Notes: generated by a model not told the origin, from the letters alone. DNA of 64,000 bases from Psychroflexus lacisalsi (GCF_020164495.1 NZ_JAIQYZ010000001.1:248001-312000), one strand, 5' to 3'. Counted from the stretch's first letter, positions 17,901 through 27,456 are shown. Made by a program: numbers and translations.

Positions 17901-19310
17901 ACCAAAGGTGAAGCGGATATCCTTAGAAAAGCTATGGGTAAAAAGCTGAAAGATGTCCTGGCAAAGTTGAAGCCTAAATTTATTGATCAGGCAAAAGATA
18001 ACGGACATGATGAAGAACAACTAGAGAAAATATGGAAAGACTGGGAAGCTTTTGCAAGTTATGCCTTCAATAAGTCCCATTCTACCTGTTATGCTTATAT
18101 CGCCTACCAAACCGCTTACCTCAAAGCTCAATATCCAGCAGAATACATGGCGGCGGTGTTGTCCAACAACATGAGTGACATCAAAAAGGTGTCTTTCTTT
18201 ATGGAAGAATGCAAGCGCATGGGCTTACCTGTTTTAGGGCCAGACGTGAATGAATCTTACTACAAATTTTCGGTGAATAAAGACAATGCCGTTCGTTTTG
18301 GAATGGGAGCCATAAAAGGAGTTGGCGGCGGAGCTGTGAATACCATCGTGGAGCACAGAAAAGAGGAGGGACATTATTTGTCGATTTTTGATTTGGCTAA
18401 GCGCATCGATTTACGGGCAGCCAACAAAAAAGCCTTTGAAAGTTTGGCTTATGCCGGAGCCTTTGATAGTTTGGGAGAGGTGCACCGGGCGCAGTACTTC
18501 CAGGTGACTGAAGGGGATTTGACATTTCTAGAAAAAGTCATCAAATACGCGGCGAGGTATCAGGAAAATAAAAATTCGGCGCAGGTGAGTTTATTTGGCG
18601 ATGCCAGTGAAGTTCAGATTCCAGAACCTGAGGTGCCGCCTTGTGAGCCCTGGCATACCATGCGGACTTTAAAGGCTGAAAAGGAAGTGGTTGGTTTGTT
18701 TTTAACGGGTCACCCTCTGGATGATTTTAAGCTGGAAATCAATTCGTTTTGCAATTCGAGTCTAAGGAATATGTCTCATATCGAAGACAGTTTAAACAAA
18801 GAAATTAGCCTGGCTGGGGTGGTCACCGATGTAAACCACAGGGTGAGTAAAACTGGAAAAGGCTTTGCGACTTTCGTGCTGGAAGATTACAACGAAAGTC
18901 ACGAGTTCTGGATTTTTGGGGAGGAATATTTAAAGTACAGGCACTTTTTGATTCAGGATAACTTTGTGCACGTGAAGCTGAAAGCGACTCAGTTCATGAA
19001 CCGGGAAACTGGAGAACCCGGACGAACACGAATAGGATTTTTAGCCTTTAAACAGTTACAGGATGTACTTAAAGAAAACGCTAAAAAGCTCACTATACAG
19101 ATGGATGTTGCAGATCTAGACGAAGCCCAGGTCATGGCTCTTCAGGATTTATTCTCTTCCCATACAGGCGATCATATTTTGAATTTTGTCGTCTATGAAA
19201 TGAAAAATAAAATCAAAATTCATATGCCCAGCAAAAGTAAAAAGGTTAATATTTCCACTGAATTGATTTCAGCCCTGGAGGAGCACAAGATCAATTATAA
19301 GCTCAATTAA
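14946..19310 (+). CDS. dnaE: DNA polymerase III alpha subunit with fused N-terminal DEDDh exonuclease
   Basis: A 1,454-residue replicative polymerase, about 290 residues longer than E. coli DnaE because of an N-terminal DnaQ-like proofreading domain. Exo motifs are FDTETTG (Asp6, Glu8), GQNVGFD (Asp105) and HNATADVEA (His170, Asp175). A Lys/Glu-rich linker (about 225-255) leads to a PHP domain (VHLHNHTQFS, ITDHANM). The polymerase core follows, with the catalytic aspartates in SMPDIDIDFDDEGR and the signature GPGRGSAAGS, then a helix-hairpin-helix region and a C-terminal OB domain (EISLAGVVTDVNHRVSKTGKGFATF). This carries polymerisation and proofreading on one chain, a layout I recall for Bacteroidota DnaE. 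No clear promoter was seen in the 84 nt between it and the REP array. Confidence 0.94.
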   Translation: MYIIFDTETTGLPKRWNAPITDTDNWPRAIQIAWQVHDEWGNLVEAKDYLIRPDGFDIPYDAERIHGISTALAQEKGESLDYVLEEFNEALLKSKFVVGQNVGFDVNVMGAEFHRARLESPMASMPVLDTCTEKTAKLCQIPGGRGGKFKLPTLTELHEHLFGEPFSEAHNATADVEATTRCFLELIRIGNYSEKELQVETVYLREFKAKHPQLIEKVGLNHINLKKASEKLKQKQEAKSEDKAPSKAELDENLEQLQESSFVHLHNHTQFSVLQSTTSVPDLVAAAAKHHMPAVAITDHANMMGAFHFVNAVKKHNASVASEDGESSSQPIKPIIGCEFFVCEDHLDRTHKDNGYQMVILAKNKKGYHNLAKMSSIGFTKGFYYIPRIDKKVIEAYKEDLIVLSGSMYGEIASKLLNLGENQAEEALLWWKETFGDDFYVEIMRHQQEDEDRANEALIRLAQKHDINMVATNNTYYADQKDANAHDILLCVKDGEKQATPIGRGRGYRYGLPNDQYYFKSAEEMKSLFKDLPEAISNTEKIANKVEAFELAREVLLPAFEIPEQFLDERDKDDKGKRGENAYLKHITFEGAKERYGDLSEDIKERLEFELSVIANTGYPGYFLIVEDFIREARTMGVSVGPGRGSAAGSAVAYCLKITNIDPIKYDLLFERFLNPERVSMPDIDIDFDDEGRSKVMDYVIDKYGENQVAQIITYGTMAAKSAIRDTARVLDLPLYEADRIAKLIPDMSKLGKIFSMDEKEIRKKFRAEEIDKVLELISISEQDSPEAETVNQARILEGSVRNTGIHACGVIITPDDITKFVPVSVAKDSNLYVTQFDNSVVEDAGLLKMDFLGLKTLTLIKDTVDIVKARHGIELDPDAFPLDDTTTYELFQRGETIGIFQYESPGMQKHMKDLKPTVFADLIAMNALYRPGPMEYIPSFIKRKHGEEEISYDLPVMQEYLEETYGITVYQEQVMLLSQKLASFTKGEADILRKAMGKKLKDVLAKLKPKFIDQAKDNGHDEEQLEKIWKDWEAFASYAFNKSHSTCYAYIAYQTAYLKAQYPAEYMAAVLSNNMSDIKKVSFFMEECKRMGLPVLGPDVNESYYKFSVNKDNAVRFGMGAIKGVGGGAVNTIVEHRKEEGHYLSIFDLAKRIDLRAANKKAFESLAYAGAFDSLGEVHRAQYFQVTEGDLTFLEKVIKYAARYQENKNSAQVSLFGDASEVQIPEPEVPPCEPWHTMRTLKAEKEVVGLFLTGHPLDDFKLEINSFCNSSLRNMSHIEDSLNKEISLAGVVTDVNHRVSKTGKGFATFVLEDYNESHEFWIFGEEYLKYRHFLIQDNFVHVKLKATQFMNRETGEPGRTRIGFLAFKQLQDVLKENAKKLTIQMDVADLDEAQVMALQDLFSSHTGDHILNFVVYEMKNKIKIHMPSKSKKVNISTELISALEEHKINYKLN

Positions 19311-19506
19311 AGGCGGTTTGAAGCCAAAGATAGGTTTAAATAAGTCCAAAGAACCAAAGGGGTAGTTTTGACGTATATAGTTGAGATTAAATAAGTTAAA
19401 TTTACTTATTATTGCTCTAGTTTACTTTTATTGCTTATTTCATTGATTTTGAAACAGATAGAGGTTTAATTTTAATTAAGCTTCTTATTCTGAACTCAAA
19501 ATTTCA

Positions 19507-19514
19507 TATCTTTG
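19507..19514 (+). promoter_or_regulatory. -7 promoter box for the large secreted protein
   Basis: TATCTTTG fits TAnnTTTG; no clear -33 TTG. It decides the start: the in-frame TTG at 19512 overlaps this box and would be upstream of the transcript, so the ATG at 19533 is preferred. The ~190 nt between dnaE and here show nothing else. Confidence 0.55.
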
Positions 19515-19532
19515 ATTAAATTATATCCTATT

Positions 19533-22500
19533 ATGACTAAACTTCTACACTACAGGTTTCTAGGACTTTTACTCATCTACCTATTTGCTGCACAATCGAA
19601 TTACGCTCAAGAGGTGATCCATTGCTGGGATTTTAATGGTACAACTCCTTTTACGACTCCGTTAAATACAGATAATAGAGTTTCAGGATCCGGCTCTATT
19701 ACTCATAATTTAGTATCAACCACTTCATTTGATGGTTCAACTATAAATACATGTTCTGGAAGCGAAGCTGGCACTTCTTTTGCAGTAAGTGGAGGCTCAG
19801 GAACATCATCTGGAGGAGGCAATAATGGAAAACATCTTGATTTTAATTTTTCTTCAGAGGGTTATGAAAATCTTACGTTTTCGTTTTGGGCGCAAAAGAC
19901 TTCTACAGGCTTCAGTAGCAATACTATAGAATATTCAACTGATGGAACAACGTTTACAAGCTTTCCCACGGGTTCACCTTTCGATCCGGCTTTAAGCCCA
20001 GGCGGACTTTTATCTTTTAACTTATCCTCGGTCACAAGTATCGATAATCAATCTAATTTAGTCATTAGAATCGTATTTAACGGTGCCACAGATGCTAATG
20101 GTAATAATCGTATTGACAACGTTAAACTCGAGGGAACTCCTGTTAATCCCAATGATGGAAATTCTCAAGTTAATGCTCCTGAAAACCAAATTACCGCAAA
20201 TACTATTTTTGCAGCCAATACCACGACAATTGCAGATGCCGAACCTGTGTTTAGTTTCGACATACAGGATCAAGGAACTAGTGATGCTTTACCTACTAAC
20301 GTCACTAAAATGCAGTTTACCCCAGGAGATGCAAACACTGCAAATTGGACTACTACAATTCAAAATGTCATTATAAAAGATGATACGGATACTGAAATTG
20401 ACGGTGTCTTATCAGTTTTTGGAGGAGAAATAGTGTTTGTTCCAGATTCTCCTATTGTAATTGCTGATAATAGTTCACAAACTTTTATTGCAGAAGTTGT
20501 ATTAAATGATACAGGTATTGTAGATGGTGATATTATTCAATTTGAAGTTTCTGGGGTGGATGCTGATTTTCAAGCTAATCTTGATGGATCTGATTTTTCA
20601 TCAGATTTTGATGGCGGAGATGTTACTGGCAGCGAAATCACAATCGATGTTATCGCTTCAGAAATAGCCTTTTTACAAGAACCTAGTGATGTGAATGTTT
20701 TGGCAACAATGTCTCCGAATGTAGAAGTAGGTCTTACAGATATAAATGGAAATTTAGACACCTCTAATACGTCTGTAGTAGGGTTAACTTCTTCTGGAGA
20801 TCTTGATAGTACGCCTTTATCTGCTACTGCTGTAGCTGGAATTGCTACCTTTTCATCTATTACACATAATACTCAAGGTCAAGGCTTAATCTTAACCGCT
20901 TCGACTACAGATCCTTTTACAGCAGAGAGTTCTCCTTTTGATGTTTTTTCCAACGATACAACCTCAGAAGTCGTTGCGCCTTCAAATCAAGTAGGAGTAA
21001 GTACAGTTGTTGCTGCGGGTACAACTACACTTCCTGTCTTTAGTTTTGATATTCAAGATCCCGGCAGTGGTGATGAAACTCCTACGAGTGTAACTCAAAT
21101 GCGTTTTGTCACTGGATCTACTAATACAGTAGATTGGTCAACATTCTCGAATGTTGCTATACAAGATGCTTCATTCACTGAAATTCCAGGAAATGCAGTT
21201 GTTACAGCGAATGAAGTTATTTTTACACCAGATAATTCTGTGGTTGTTGCTGATGGTGCTTCAGTTAATTTTACGGTTGAAGTCACTTTGGATCAGTCTA
21301 ACATTATAGATGAGAGTGTAATTCAGTTTCAAGTTTCTGGTACTAATTCTGGTTTTGAAGCAGATTTTTTTGGATCTATTTTCAACTCTTCTTTTGCAGC
21401 AGGGGACGTGGTTGGAAATAATATCACTCTGGATGTGGTGGCGACAGAAATAGCCTTTTTGCAACAACCTACTGATGTGGAGGTAAATGCGTTTATGACT
21501 CCAGCTGTAAGTATTGGTTTTGTAGATGTAAATGGCAATGTCGATATCTCTAATAGCTCTTCCATAGACCTGAGTTCATCTGGTGGCTTATTTATTAATT
21601 TACCTGCGACTCTTTCAGCAACCAATGGTGTAGCCACTTTTCCAAACATAGCCTATTCAGCCACAGCTACAGGGCTTACCTTGACTGCTGAAACTGCAGA
21701 CACCAGCATTAGCCCATTTTCAATTATAAGTAATCCTTTTAACGTAGGTATACCTGTGATTGCTATTCAAGATTTTGATGGGACGCAACCAGAATGGGTA
21801 TATACCACCAGTATTCCACCATTTGATGATGGATGGGGGACTGATTTCTTTGGAGTGATCAATATCGCAGATGCTTCTCGACTTGAAAACCCGAATTTTA
21901 TAAATAATATTTTTGGAGAAAACGATTTAAATTCTCCAAGTGGTACGCCTGGATTTGCCTCCTTAGATTTTGTGACTGTTGATATTTCTGGATATACAGG
22001 GGTTAATCTTAGCTTTGACTGGGAGGTTGTAGGATATAATGTTTCAGGAGATCGAATAGAGTATCAAGTAACTTTTGATGGAGTGGCTCAAACTAGAGTT
22101 ACTTTATTTGAAGGGAGTGCAACTCAAGATGGTTCAGGAACACAAACCATACCTGTGCCTGACACAGTTTCTGAAGTCTCTTTCCAATATTTTATACAAA
22201 ATGATGGTGCGGTTGGTTTTTCAGGTTTGGATAATGTAAAACTAACTGGCGATTCCAATGCTAGAGATACCGATATTACGGCACCCGGAAGTGGACAACT
22301 GCCTGATGCAACTATCATTGCAGATGTGAATGATAATTCAGCAAATTCTGTAAACGTTTTTAGTTTCGATGTAGTGGATTCAGGAAATTTCGACAATTTA
22401 CCAACCAATATCACTAGATTAAGATTTGTGCCGGGTCCAAATAACACAACCGACTGGACGGAAGTGATTGGAGGTATTTCGATTTCTGAAGGGACAACTA

Positions 22501-25367
22501 CGCTCAACGAAGCAGACCGGAGTTTAACTATTAATCCAGGAGAAATTCTTATTGATATTACCAATGATCCTGATTCTGTTATGGAAGTTGGTAATGGTAC
22601 AACCAAAACCTATACGCTAAGTGTATTTCTTAGCGGCACAGGGATTACTGATCAAGAAATTATTCAGTTTGCCATCGCAGATGGTAATGAGAATCAAATA
22701 GCTAATAGCGATGGGTCTATTTTTTCTAGTGATATCACAGCTTTTGAAGGTGGCTTATTTACTATTGATGTTGTAGGTAGTGTGTTAGAATTTTTAGTTC
22801 AGCCAACGACAACGGTCATTAATATAAGCATGGCCCCTTCTGTAAGAGTTGTAAATTTAGATAGCAATGGAAATAGAGATCTAGATGACACTATAAGCAT
22901 TACAATTTCATCTGATGGAACTCTTGTTGGTGGGGATATATCAAGAAACATAAGCTCTTCGCTTGGTTATGCCAACTTTAATACTATTCAACATTCTGCT
23001 TTGGGATTTGGACTTAGGTTAACTGCAGCCGCAACAGGCTTTACCGATGTATTAAGTAGTGAATTTAATATTGTCTTTGAAGACGTTCTACTCATTTCTG
23101 AAGTTGCTGGTCCTTTTTCCTCTGGTAGTCCTAATGCAGATCAAAGATTTGTAGAATTATTTAATATGGGGGTTGAGCCAATAGATTTTTCTGCCACCTC
23201 TTACTATCTTCATAATGCCACTTCAGTAAATAGTGTTCAATTGACGGGGATTTTAGCTCCTAAGTCCTATTATGTCGTGAGTTTTTCAGATGCAACAACC
23301 TTTGAAGGAATTTATAATGGAGTGAGCCCAGATCTTGTATCTCCTAGTGTCATTACGTCTAACGGTGAGGATTCGTATTATTTATCAATACAGAATACTC
23401 TTGAATCCCTAGTAGATGTTCACGGAATTCCTGGAGATCCTAAACCAGCTGATTATGGTACTGGTCGTTTTTATAGAAACATCCCAACTGTGAGAGTATC
23501 CAACCCCGTCTATGATGAAGCTGGAGAGTGGACAAAAGACGTACCTGCTACTATTGAAGAGCGTACTCCTGGAGTTGGAGATAATGACTTCGTTTATGCT
23601 GGTGATTGGACTACAGGAATAGGAGACTCACCAGAAAACGTTGATTTAGGCGTTAATCCAGGGAAGAGTATTTTCGTTGAATCTGGAATTACAACACTAA
23701 CTGAAGATAACACTATCTCAGATGTTGTCGTAAGAGCAGGGGCAACTTTAATTTTTCAAGGGGCTGTGACTTTGAATGGAGATTTTGCCAATTTTGGAAA
23801 AGTGATTTTCAGTAGTACAGCATCTCGAACAGCTGCTTTGGGAGAGTTTGATTCTGAAAACAGGGAGTTAGTAGGGAACAATTTTGAAATACATCGGTTT
23901 ATTCCTAAGAGTAATAGGGCTTTTAGATATTTATCCTCTCCTGTTAATACTTTCCAATCACCAAAACCAACTATAAGAGACAATTGGCAAGAAGGCACCA
24001 ACAATACTCAAACTGGAGATACAAATAATTTAGATCCAAATTCAGGTTTTGGAACTCATATCACGGGGTCAACCACTGGAGCTAATGGCTTTGATGCAAC
24101 TGAAACAGGAAACCCCTCTATGTTCGAGTGGAATTCTTCTGACGTTGAATGGAACTCAATCCCAAATACCAGCAGTAAAACTTTTAACGCTGGAGATGCC
24201 TATGCCATACTGATTAGAGGAGATAGATCGACCACGCTAAACTCCAACACTGCTGTTGGTCCAGCAACCACTCTAAGAACAACTGGAAAATTGGTGGTAG
24301 GCTCTAAACCTGCTCCTAACTTATCCTCAACAGTAAATGGATTTTCCTTGATAGGGAACCCTTACCAAGCTAAGGTTGATATGGCAAGTTTGCTAAATTC
24401 TGATAATGCAAATGCTGTAAGTTCTCAATTTTTCTATATTTATGATCCTACTATTGGGACTATTGGTAGTTACGCTACTGTAGACTTAAGCGATGGGACA
24501 TCTACTCCTGACTCTGGTGCTAATCTGTTTTTAGAACCAAATCAAGCCTTTTTTGTGGAAACAGTATCTGCTGCTGGAAGTCCAATAGTCATATTCAGAG
24601 AAAGTTATAAAACAACGACAACGGGCAATAACACCACCTTTAGTGAGCCAGAAGAGTTCACCAATATGAACATTAATCTTAATGAAGATATTTTAACTAA
24701 TGGTAATGCAGTTATAGATGCAGTGAGGGTGAAATTCAGAAATGGAGGAAATAATGCTAAAGACACTTTAGATGCTACCAAATTTTGGAACTATGAAGAG
24801 TCTTTTGCTATCGATAGAAACCCAAACTATATGTCCATAGAATCTCGAGCGATGCCAACTGCTCAAGATAGTGTTCCGTTATATTTTGGAAATTCTAAGC
24901 TTTTAGCCTATCGCTTGGTCGTTGAACCAGAAAATCTAGTGAACACCAAGGCGTATTTATACGATAGATATTTAGAGTCTAGTACAGAACTACCAACCGA
25001 CATAGCAACTTCTGTGTCCTTTAACCTTGACCCTTCTATACCAGAATCTAAAGCAACAGATAGATTTGTGATCAAATTTGAAGAAGTGAGCTTAGGCACA
25101 GAAGATGTCGTTTTCAACTCTTCTATGGTGGTGTATCCAAATCCAGTAAGAGGAAATAGCTTTAGTATTTCTCATCAACAAGCCTTTGATGGACAAGTCT
25201 TAAGTCTTAAATTATTTGATCTTCAAGGAAGATTAATTGTCGATCAAACTATAGAGAACGCTCCTAATGTTGAAGTCAACTTAAATAAGGAATTAGCTTC
25301 CGGGGTGTATATCTTGAATCTTTCCGATGGAAAAGCCAGTCAGTCAGTGAAGCTGATGGTTAAGTAA
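19533..25367 (+). CDS. Large modular secreted protein with lamin-tail domain and T9SS type A sorting domain
   Basis: About 1,944 residues. A signal peptide (FLGLLLIYLFAAQSNYAQ) is followed by a jelly-roll-like N-terminal region. Three homologous ~265-residue modules begin near 20160, 20960 and 22270; each runs from an APxNQ-like start through FSFDIQD, FTPG/FVTG, a VIQFxVSG strand, then an xEIAFLQxP element and a C-terminal Ig-like half. Modules 2 and 3 are separated by a second FDGTQPEW jelly-roll segment (21755-22260). A lamin-tail domain (LISEVAGPF, QRFVELFN) lies at ~23085-23560. The last ~80 residues (from YPNPVRGN) are the type IX secretion type A sorting domain ending in SVKLMVK. It is probably a cell-surface adhesin or carbohydrate/nucleic-acid-binding protein; no catalytic domain was recognised. 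A perfect hairpin follows 20 nt after the stop. Confidence 0.88.
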   Translation: MTKLLHYRFLGLLLIYLFAAQSNYAQEVIHCWDFNGTTPFTTPLNTDNRVSGSGSITHNLVSTTSFDGSTINTCSGSEAGTSFAVSGGSGTSSGGGNNGKHLDFNFSSEGYENLTFSFWAQKTSTGFSSNTIEYSTDGTTFTSFPTGSPFDPALSPGGLLSFNLSSVTSIDNQSNLVIRIVFNGATDANGNNRIDNVKLEGTPVNPNDGNSQVNAPENQITANTIFAANTTTIADAEPVFSFDIQDQGTSDALPTNVTKMQFTPGDANTANWTTTIQNVIIKDDTDTEIDGVLSVFGGEIVFVPDSPIVIADNSSQTFIAEVVLNDTGIVDGDIIQFEVSGVDADFQANLDGSDFSSDFDGGDVTGSEITIDVIASEIAFLQEPSDVNVLATMSPNVEVGLTDINGNLDTSNTSVVGLTSSGDLDSTPLSATAVAGIATFSSITHNTQGQGLILTASTTDPFTAESSPFDVFSNDTTSEVVAPSNQVGVSTVVAAGTTTLPVFSFDIQDPGSGDETPTSVTQMRFVTGSTNTVDWSTFSNVAIQDASFTEIPGNAVVTANEVIFTPDNSVVVADGASVNFTVEVTLDQSNIIDESVIQFQVSGTNSGFEADFFGSIFNSSFAAGDVVGNNITLDVVATEIAFLQQPTDVEVNAFMTPAVSIGFVDVNGNVDISNSSSIDLSSSGGLFINLPATLSATNGVATFPNIAYSATATGLTLTAETADTSISPFSIISNPFNVGIPVIAIQDFDGTQPEWVYTTSIPPFDDGWGTDFFGVINIADASRLENPNFINNIFGENDLNSPSGTPGFASLDFVTVDISGYTGVNLSFDWEVVGYNVSGDRIEYQVTFDGVAQTRVTLFEGSATQDGSGTQTIPVPDTVSEVSFQYFIQNDGAVGFSGLDNVKLTGDSNARDTDITAPGSGQLPDATIIADVNDNSANSVNVFSFDVVDSGNFDNLPTNITRLRFVPGPNNTTDWTEVIGGISISEGTTTLNEADRSLTINPGEILIDITNDPDSVMEVGNGTTKTYTLSVFLSGTGITDQEIIQFAIADGNENQIANSDGSIFSSDITAFEGGLFTIDVVGSVLEFLVQPTTTVINISMAPSVRVVNLDSNGNRDLDDTISITISSDGTLVGGDISRNISSSLGYANFNTIQHSALGFGLRLTAAATGFTDVLSSEFNIVFEDVLLISEVAGPFSSGSPNADQRFVELFNMGVEPIDFSATSYYLHNATSVNSVQLTGILAPKSYYVVSFSDATTFEGIYNGVSPDLVSPSVITSNGEDSYYLSIQNTLESLVDVHGIPGDPKPADYGTGRFYRNIPTVRVSNPVYDEAGEWTKDVPATIEERTPGVGDNDFVYAGDWTTGIGDSPENVDLGVNPGKSIFVESGITTLTEDNTISDVVVRAGATLIFQGAVTLNGDFANFGKVIFSSTASRTAALGEFDSENRELVGNNFEIHRFIPKSNRAFRYLSSPVNTFQSPKPTIRDNWQEGTNNTQTGDTNNLDPNSGFGTHITGSTTGANGFDATETGNPSMFEWNSSDVEWNSIPNTSSKTFNAGDAYAILIRGDRSTTLNSNTAVGPATTLRTTGKLVVGSKPAPNLSSTVNGFSLIGNPYQAKVDMASLLNSDNANAVSSQFFYIYDPTIGTIGSYATVDLSDGTSTPDSGANLFLEPNQAFFVETVSAAGSPIVIFRESYKTTTTGNNTTFSEPEEFTNMNINLNEDILTNGNAVIDAVRVKFRNGGNNAKDTLDATKFWNYEESFAIDRNPNYMSIESRAMPTAQDSVPLYFGNSKLLAYRLVVEPENLVNTKAYLYDRYLESSTELPTDIATSVSFNLDPSIPESKATDRFVIKFEEVSLGTEDVVFNSSMVVYPNPVRGNSFSISHQQAFDGQVLSLKLFDLQGRLIVDQTIENAPNVEVNLNKELASGVYILNLSDGKASQSVKLMVK

Positions 25368-25387
25368 CAAATTACAAATCCCAAACC

Positions 25388-25419
25388 AAAAGCCTAGCTG
25401 ATTAATCAGCTAGGCTTTT
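25388..25419. terminator. Perfect 32-bp palindromic terminator
   Basis: AAAAGCCTAGCTGATT followed immediately by its exact complement, with A4 and T4 ends, so it can work in either direction. It ends the unit of the large secreted protein. Confidence 0.8.
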
Positions 25420-26190
25420 GTCATTCTGACCAACGCGATAGCGAAGTGAAAAACCTCTATTTCACGATAACACCGGAACTCTTTGGCTAAGCCGTAATAC
25501 AGTAATCAAACCTTTTAGCAGTTAGAAATTAATTAAGAATTTTTAATTCATAATTTTAAATTGAGTGGAGTGTCATTCTAAAGGAGCTTTTTTGGCGACA
25601 GAAGAATCTTTGTATAATAAAAATACTAAAATCATTTTGATACTTTTGATTCAGATCAAAAACTCATCTGAATGGTTTTGTCTTGCAGGCTTAAAGATCA
25701 ACTAAAAATATTAGTTTTAAATACGGGAATCAGAAACCGGCCTATTTTTTATGGATGTGTGAAAACAAGAAAGTGGAGAAGACAGGAAGAGGAGCAATGC
25801 CCTAGTGAAACGGTTGGCATTGCGTCGAGGAGACACTTTTATAGTTTTCAAAGACATAAAAATAAGCCTAGACTTTTTTTGATTCTTTTTTTGGGCGATG
25901 CAAAAAAAGAATGAAGGCATTATTTTAAATAAAAACTGTCATTCTAAAGAAGCTTTTTTAGCGACTGAAGAATCTCTTCTTGTTTAAAACCCCAAGAATT
26001 TCATGCAGCCAGACACTGCGAAGTAAAAACTTTTAGTTAGTTTCCAGTACTGGTCTCGTGACTCCTTGACTTCCGACTATACCATTACACGACTATACGA
26101 CTACATGAATAACGCTAGATAGTCATCCGAAAACAGTCAAAAAAACCGACTACTGAAAACTGACTACTGAAAACCGAAGACAGAAGACCG
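25420..26190. other. Non-coding, repeat-rich gap
   Basis: No gene is supported here. It begins with TGTCATTCTGA-type dispersed repeat. Two similar ~45-bp blocks start with TGTCATTCTAAAG at ~25570 and ~25937. It holds copy A of the ~180-bp dispersed repeat (listed separately) and ends in word-mosaic sequence (ACGACTATACGACTACA, CCGACTACTGAAAAC). Open frames of 67-80 codons at 25672-25920 coincide with the dispersed repeat and are not counted as genes. Confidence 0.7.
25734..25913 (+). repeat. Dispersed ~180-bp repeat, copy A
   Basis: Begins AAACCGGCCTA, contains GAGCAATGCCCTAGTGAAAC, then GGTTGGCATTGCGTCGAGG, AGACATAAAAATAAGCCTAG and ends near GGGCGATGCAAAAAAAG. Same orientation as copies B (30232), C (31100) and D (59963). 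This copy is the most diverged in its 5' half. Confidence 0.85.
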
Positions 26191-26610
26191 CTATTTACAC
26201 TTCGTATTATAAAATCGTATCATATCGGTTGTGGTGACAATACCCACCAATTTATCATTTTCCAAAACTGGTAGTGCATGGAAATCTTTAGTGATAAATA
26301 GCTCAGCTGCGACTTCAATTGGGTCGGAAGCATTGACAAAAGACACTTGCTTAGACATCACTTGCTCAAGGGTAAACATGTCGTACACTGTAGTTTCTAC
26401 GGTGTCGCCATCATCGTCTGTCGCATCGGCAAAGGAAATGCGTAGGAGGTCATTATAACTCAGCATACCTACAATTTTATCCCCGTTGACCACAGGGAGG
26501 TGTCGGATCTTGTGACTTTTAAACAAGGATTCTGCTTTGGTAAGTGTGTCCTCAAGATTTAATTTTACTAAGTTTTGGGTCATTATTTTTTGAATGGGAG
26601 TCGTTTTCAT
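26191..26610 (-). CDS. CBS-domain protein (two tandem CBS motifs)
   Basis: A 139-residue soluble protein made only of two CBS motifs (about 7-60 and 78-135), each ending in the typical strand-helix pattern (HLPVVNGDKIVGMLSYNDLLR and ALPVLENDKLVGIVTTTDMIR). Such stand-alone Bateman modules bind adenine nucleotides and act as energy or ligand sensors for a partner; no partner is encoded next to it. An acidic insert (DATDDDGD) separates the halves. It lies alone between repeat-filled gaps and is transcribed leftward. Confidence 0.88.
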   Translation of the reverse strand: MKTTPIQKIMTQNLVKLNLEDTLTKAESLFKSHKIRHLPVVNGDKIVGMLSYNDLLRISFADATDDDGDTVETTVYDMFTLEQVMSKQVSFVNASDPIEVAAELFITKDFHALPVLENDKLVGIVTTTDMIRFYNTKCK

Positions 26611-27048
26611 GGCTTCTGATTTTGAATTTGTTATAAAGATGCAACAGAATTAAGTTATGTCCACTGACGAAAATCAGGATTTCGATAATTAAGAATTTTA
26701 AATTACCAGTCCACCATTCCACCAGTCCACCAGTCCACTAGTGAACCAATCTACCAGTAAATCCAATTTTAAGATGTCAGGGCTAAAGTTTCTTTTAATA
26801 GTTATTGAGTTCGTGAGTTTATGAGTTGTTTATGAAATTTAAAATTAATCACTTGCTAATCCTTGGCTCTTTGATTTCCGATTATTCCACTACACGAATA
26901 AACGATTACACCAATCTAATAAAAACGCTAAACCGAAAACGGTCAACAAAAAACTGATTCCACCAGTCACCACTTTCCAGACATCAAAATAATTTTGAAA
27001 TGCCAAATTTGAAATAAGAATTTTGAAATATAAAGATTGTATTATATT

Positions 27049-27137
27049 CGACTCACGACTCACGACTCACGACTCACGACTCACGACTCACGACTCACGA
27101 CTCACGACTCACGACTCACGACTCACGACTCACGACT
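27049..27137. repeat. Heptanucleotide tandem array (ACTCACG)n
   Basis: About 12 uninterrupted copies of the 7-bp unit ACTCACG over ~87 bp, directly followed by a REP hairpin GGGGCAGCGCCCTG (27149 on) of the type found around the RAYT gene. Confidence 0.95.
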
Positions 27138-27342
27138 ATTCATTTGAAGGGGCAGCGCCCTGACATCTTTCTCACTCATTTTTAGAGTGTCTAAACCGTA
27201 AGTCTAATATTAATTCCTTCAGATAAAACTTTTAACCCCGGACGGAGCTTCAAGTTAATTTAATCCTTAAGCTGAATGTCTAAAAGCACAAATCTTTCTC
27301 TGCTCAAATTCAGAAGAAAGAAACCAAACAGCCCATAAATAA

Positions 27343-27370
27343 AAAAGCAAGGCTTGAAGGCCCTGCTTTT
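27343..27370 (-). terminator. Probable terminator for the zinc metalloprotease gene
   Basis: AAAAGCA pairs with TGCTTTT, extended by GGC/GCC after one mismatch. On the minus strand the stem runs into a T6 tract. It is ~195 nt past the stop of the leftward gene at 27566; the + strand also has a T-run, so it may be bidirectional. Confidence 0.55.
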
Positions 27371-27456
27371 CTTTGGAACGGTCTCAAAATCAGATGAAAT
27401 TTTGACTAACCTTTGGTTGAGTTACGCAAATATCATTTTTAGAAATGACTTTGAGT

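Noticed and set aside
19512-19532. TTG start for the large secreted protein
   Set aside because: The TTG overlaps the -7 promoter box, and the ATG at 19533 gives a normal signal peptide.
25672-25920. 67-80 codon frames on both strands over dispersed repeat copy A
   Set aside because: The four copies show frame-breaking differences and the frames differ between copies; a repeat is the simpler reading.
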